A stretch of 17,222 nucleotides of DNA from JBHGBB01 sp041946755 (GTDB lineage: Bacteria > UBP4 > UBA4092 > JAOAEQ01), in NCBI GenBank assembly GCA_041946755.1, contig JBHGBB010000063.1:1-17222 (forward strand), in the 5' to 3' direction. Shown here piece by piece: positions 14,974 through 17,222 of this stretch. A model generated the notes under the pieces. The model saw only the letters and a program-made list of their open reading frames with translations, was not told the origin of the DNA and did not search any database. Each line of letters opens with the position of its first letter. Positions within the stretch are counted from its first letter, which is position 1. The position numbers and the translations under genes are program-made.

Positions 14974-15168
14974 TTAGGCGCGGCGATACTTGACGGAGTA
15001 GTGAGTGGCGTATTCCCGAATATTTTAGCGGGAATGCAGCAGATGAGTCGGAAAGGCGAAATTATCGAACCGAATAAGGGAAAGATTGCGGAGTATCACC
15101 ATAAGAAATATAAAGCGTTCTTGTATCTCTATGAGAGTTTCATGGAATTGCGCAAGATAATGAAGTAA
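14974..15168 (+). pseudogene. Remnant of a second FGGY kinase (C-terminal end only)
   Basis: The frame LGAAILDGVVSGVFPNIL... to TAA at 15166-15168 matches the C-terminus of the kinase at 10665-12341. Over the last 58 codons (14995-15168 against 12168-12341) I count 25 base differences in 174, with no indel and no stop. Of the 22 changed codons, 13 are synonymous. Homology fades upstream of 14974, the frame is closed by a TAG near 14910, and no start codon with an RBS is present, so it is almost certainly a remnant. It is separated from the intact kinase by the SBBP gene and lies in the same orientation. Confidence 0.85.
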
Positions 15169-15182
15169 AACTAAAAGCAAAC

Positions 15183-15214
15183 CGCAGAGAGCGCTAAGTA
15201 GGCGCAAAGAGCGC
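15183..15214. repeat. CGCAGAGAGCGC direct repeat
   Basis: CGCAGAGAGCGC (15183-15194) and CGCAAAGAGCGC (15203-15214) differ by one base and repeat with a 20-base period. They sit between the kinase remnant and the AT-rich TIR segment, a plausible junction. Confidence 0.55.
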
Positions 15215-15239
15215 AGAATACTCTTTTGCCACTGCTGAA

Positions 15240-16226
15240 CTATATTTTATCTATTTGCCTTTTTATAATTGGTGAAACTTTAATTATACAACGATATGTA
15301 CCGGCATCTGTAATATTTATATAATTATCCGACGCTAATCTTTCAAAAACATGATTAACTAATAATAAAGGTAGTTTTAATTCATTACTAATATCAATAC
15401 TATACTTTTTATTATAATTTATTATTTGATCTATTATGGTTTTAATAATTAAATTATATTGAGAGACATATATATGAGCATATTTTTCGAAGCCAAAATA
15501 AGTAATACGAAATGCAGTAATTCTACCATTTTCTTGGGTTTGCCGTGCTTCTATATATTGTGCGTTACTAAGTACATCTAGGCTATCATAAAATACCATC
15601 TCAGGAATATTATAAATACTAATGCATTTAAAAAAGTCGTTTGCGATAATACCAATTTCGTCTGTTTCAATGGCTTTGTCGTAAAATAGTTTTAAAATTA
15701 GACTATCCGTTTCTGTAAGGTTATCAATAGACTCAATTGATATTTGGGTATAAGCTGGGGGATTACCTAGTGGCGGTGCAGTATATCTTTCATAAATCGC
15801 GTTGATTATTTCTTCTAATTGGTTATCATAGCTGTTTTTATCTTTTATTGATATTCGATAAGTACAAATTAAACTAACCGGAATTTTACAATCCTCTATA
15901 ACTATGGGGATTAACTTGATGTCTTCAGTTATTTTTTTTATCACTGCTGTATCTTGTTCAGCTTTTACCCAACGTTTTTGAATACTTATTTGTGAAAGAA
16001 TGACAATTATAGCTTGTGCTTTACTGATTCCCTCATTAAATATTTTGTCCACTAAATTATCGCCGGGTAAAATTTCCCATTTATCTATCCAAGCATCTAT
16101 CCCTTTTGTTCTTAATTTAGTAGCAAGGTCTATGGCAAAGTCTTTATCCTCGCTGGCATGGCAAATAAAAACTTTAGGATGGATTTGTTTGGTGCTTTTA
16201 TGGTCTTTAAAGTTTGCTATTATCAT
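15240..16226 (-). CDS. TIR-domain protein with a probable winged-helix C-terminus
   Basis: 328 residues. Residues ~17-135 are a TIR domain: KVFICHASEDKDFAIDLATKL (first strand and helix), WIDKWEILPGDNL (BB-loop region, residues 46-57), AIIVILSQISIQKRWVKAEQD (residues 72-91). E90 in W-V-K-A-E is where the catalytic glutamate of NAD-cleaving TIR domains lies, so NAD hydrolysis or cyclisation is possible. Residues ~160-328 look all-helical with short strands and could be two winged-helix units: LILKLFYDKAIETDEIG through FRITYFGFEKYAHIY, then SNELKLPLLLVNHVFERLASDNYINI. A winged helix here is inferred from pattern only. There is no signal peptide. Bacterial TIR proteins often act in anti-phage defence, but no partner such as ThsA is recognisable. 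No clear Shine-Dalgarno site precedes ATG 16226. Base composition is distinctly more AT-rich than in the genes to the left. Confidence 0.88.
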   Translation of the reverse strand: MIIANFKDHKSTKQIHPKVFICHASEDKDFAIDLATKLRTKGIDAWIDKWEILPGDNLVDKIFNEGISKAQAIIVILSQISIQKRWVKAEQDTAVIKKITEDIKLIPIVIEDCKIPVSLICTYRISIKDKNSYDNQLEEIINAIYERYTAPPLGNPPAYTQISIESIDNLTETDSLILKLFYDKAIETDEIGIIANDFFKCISIYNIPEMVFYDSLDVLSNAQYIEARQTQENGRITAFRITYFGFEKYAHIYVSQYNLIIKTIIDQIINYNKKYSIDISNELKLPLLLVNHVFERLASDNYINITDAGTYRCIIKVSPIIKRQIDKI

Positions 16227-16232
16227 TGCTTA

Positions 16233-16238
16233 ATTATA
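16233..16238 (-). promoter_or_regulatory. -10-like box placed for a leaderless TIR transcript
   Basis: On the minus strand a perfect TATAAT lies with six bases between it and the A of the TIR gene's ATG (16226), so initiation at +7 would fall on the start codon itself. There is no Shine-Dalgarno site in that gap. No good -35 is visible, and the region is AT-rich. Confidence 0.3.
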
Positions 16239-16376
16239 TACTGACTATTACTATAACCCTTAAATCGTATTTAGTTTTTAATACTTGTGATTCTATTGAT
16301 ATTTTGTCCTAATGCTAAGAAATTATATTGAGTTTAGAACCGAGTCCTAAAGGTAATAATAAGGTGTATTTAAATA

Positions 16377-17222
16377 TTATTTAAATGTATTAAAGAAAAA
16401 ATAATTATCTTTATAATGCATTGGCTTTTCAATGGGTATTGTTTCCCATTTTCCATCGATTAAACGTAGGATAGTATCACGATTAAAACTAATCTCGGTC
16501 AGCTTAGGAATAAATTTCATTTGCGAAGAAGATAAGTTAGAGAATTGAAATGTTTTAGCATTAGTTTCAGGGGAAACAGAGATTACTATATTACGAATAC
16601 TGTTGGGTGTCATTATCGTTGGAGATTCAATAGGAGACATCCAACGGAATTGAGTGTCAACGCTTTCACATACAATATCCATTTTAAAGCCATAAATAAT
16701 ATTCTTACCTATATTTCTAAAAGTTAAACTTAATAATATATTATTATTAATATTTACATCATTACTGATTATATGTGCATCTTCTAAGTCTAGATTATTA
16801 GCCATATAATCAGCGCTCTGTTTCGTTTGATTAATGTCCAATTGACTAGGTAATGGCATGGTAGAATTTTTTATCTGAGTATTGTATTTGGATTTTGTAG
16901 GAGTCAAATTATTATTTTCGGAGGGTTCCGAAATATCTTTAATAAATTGCTTTTCATTAATGGCGGATTGTTCTTTAGATGAAGGATAGTCAAGTTCTGG
17001 GCTATTATTTGTATTTGTATTGCTAATATTTTTAAACAGGATAAATGGTTCAGTATTTGCCACATTTATTCTTTCCGTTGTTCTTATAATGTTGTGGTTC
17101 ATTGCCAGTGCCATTAATTGTTGCTGATGACCATATTCTTTTAGAATCTTTCCTTGAATATTGGGCTCATAATATTCATAATCACTATGTTTAATGAATT
17201 GAAAAATAAGATGAACCATATA
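16377..17222 (-). CDS. Unrecognised protein next to the TIR gene, probably cut by the window edge
   Basis: 280 residues can be read from an ATG at 17219, but the frame is still open at the last base (17222) and no RBS can be seen. The gene therefore probably starts outside the window. The first ~50 residues look helical (MVHLIFQFIKHSDYEYYEPN, then EYGHQQQLMALAMNHNIIRTTERI). Residues ~65-150 are a polar, Asn/Ser-rich linker (NTNTNNSPELDYPSS, NLTPTKSKYNTQIKNS). The C-terminal ~120 residues look like a beta-sandwich (NINNNILLSLTFRNIGKNIIYGF...) ending DGKWETIPIEKPMHYKDNYFFFNTFK. I recognise no family. It shares strand and AT-rich composition with the TIR gene 150 bases downstream, so the two may have arrived together. 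Confidence 0.65.
   Translation of the reverse strand, partial: YMVHLIFQFIKHSDYEYYEPNIQGKILKEYGHQQQLMALAMNHNIIRTTERINVANTEPFILFKNISNTNTNNSPELDYPSSKEQSAINEKQFIKDISEPSENNNLTPTKSKYNTQIKNSTMPLPSQLDINQTKQSADYMANNLDLEDAHIISNDVNINNNILLSLTFRNIGKNIIYGFKMDIVCESVDTQFRWMSPIESPTIMTPNSIRNIVISVSPETNAKTFQFSNLSSSQMKFIPKLTEISFNRDTILRLIDGKWETIPIEKPMHYKDNYFFFNTFK

Noticed and set aside
15025..15207. Minus-strand frame opposite the kinase remnant
   Set aside because: It is the complement of sequence clearly homologous to the kinase C-terminus on the + strand.

Overview
The window reads as bacterial chromosome from an uncultured, AT-leaning lineage that I cannot place to phylum. Shine-Dalgarno sites, sigma-70-like promoters, an ECF sigma/anti-sigma pair and Sec signal peptides are all bacterial. 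The unusual density of secreted beta-propeller proteins (SBBP, FG-GAP/VCBS and NHL types) and the short palindromic and CCAAAT-type repeats resemble what is seen in environmental candidate phyla, but that is a general impression only.

Layout. Positions 1-5030 (+ strand) hold the 3' end of a cut-off gene, two unrecognised exported proteins in one probable operon (234-1214 and 1246-2049), and a 941-residue exported protein with its own promoter. That protein places a polysaccharide-deacetylase-like (NodB) domain between two beta-propellers. Next comes a seven-blade SBBP propeller protein (5166-6749), closed by a perfect 15-bp stem terminator at 6769-6799 that it appears to share with the convergent operon. 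That operon (- strand, 8949 to 6887) encodes an ECF sigma factor and a zinc-finger/FecR/TPR protein, which looks like its membrane-bound regulator. A histone-deacetylase-family hydrolase (9178-10074, - strand) follows.

Positions 10169-10545 hold a tRNA-Val(CAC) embedded in repeats: a good promoter far upstream, a fold-back repeat between promoter and tRNA, three GC-rich hairpins, and a degenerate AAATCCG array behind it. Downstream are an FGGY-family pentulose kinase (10665-12341) and a second seven-blade SBBP protein carrying two extra jelly-roll-like modules (12449-14881). After that comes a diverged copy of the kinase's last 58 codons (14995-15168). The SBBP gene is therefore bracketed by two kinase 3' ends in direct orientation.

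The right end (15240-17222, - strand) is visibly more AT-rich, nearly lacks the CCGG tetranucleotide abundant elsewhere, and encodes a TIR-domain protein with a probable winged-helix C-terminus and an unrecognised partial gene. It looks like an acquired, possibly defence-related, segment.

How the genes may work together: the + strand genes up to 6749 and the 12449 gene supply the envelope or outside of the cell with propeller proteins, and the sigma/anti-sigma operon is a plausible envelope-signal regulator. No sequence evidence directly links that regulator to those targets.
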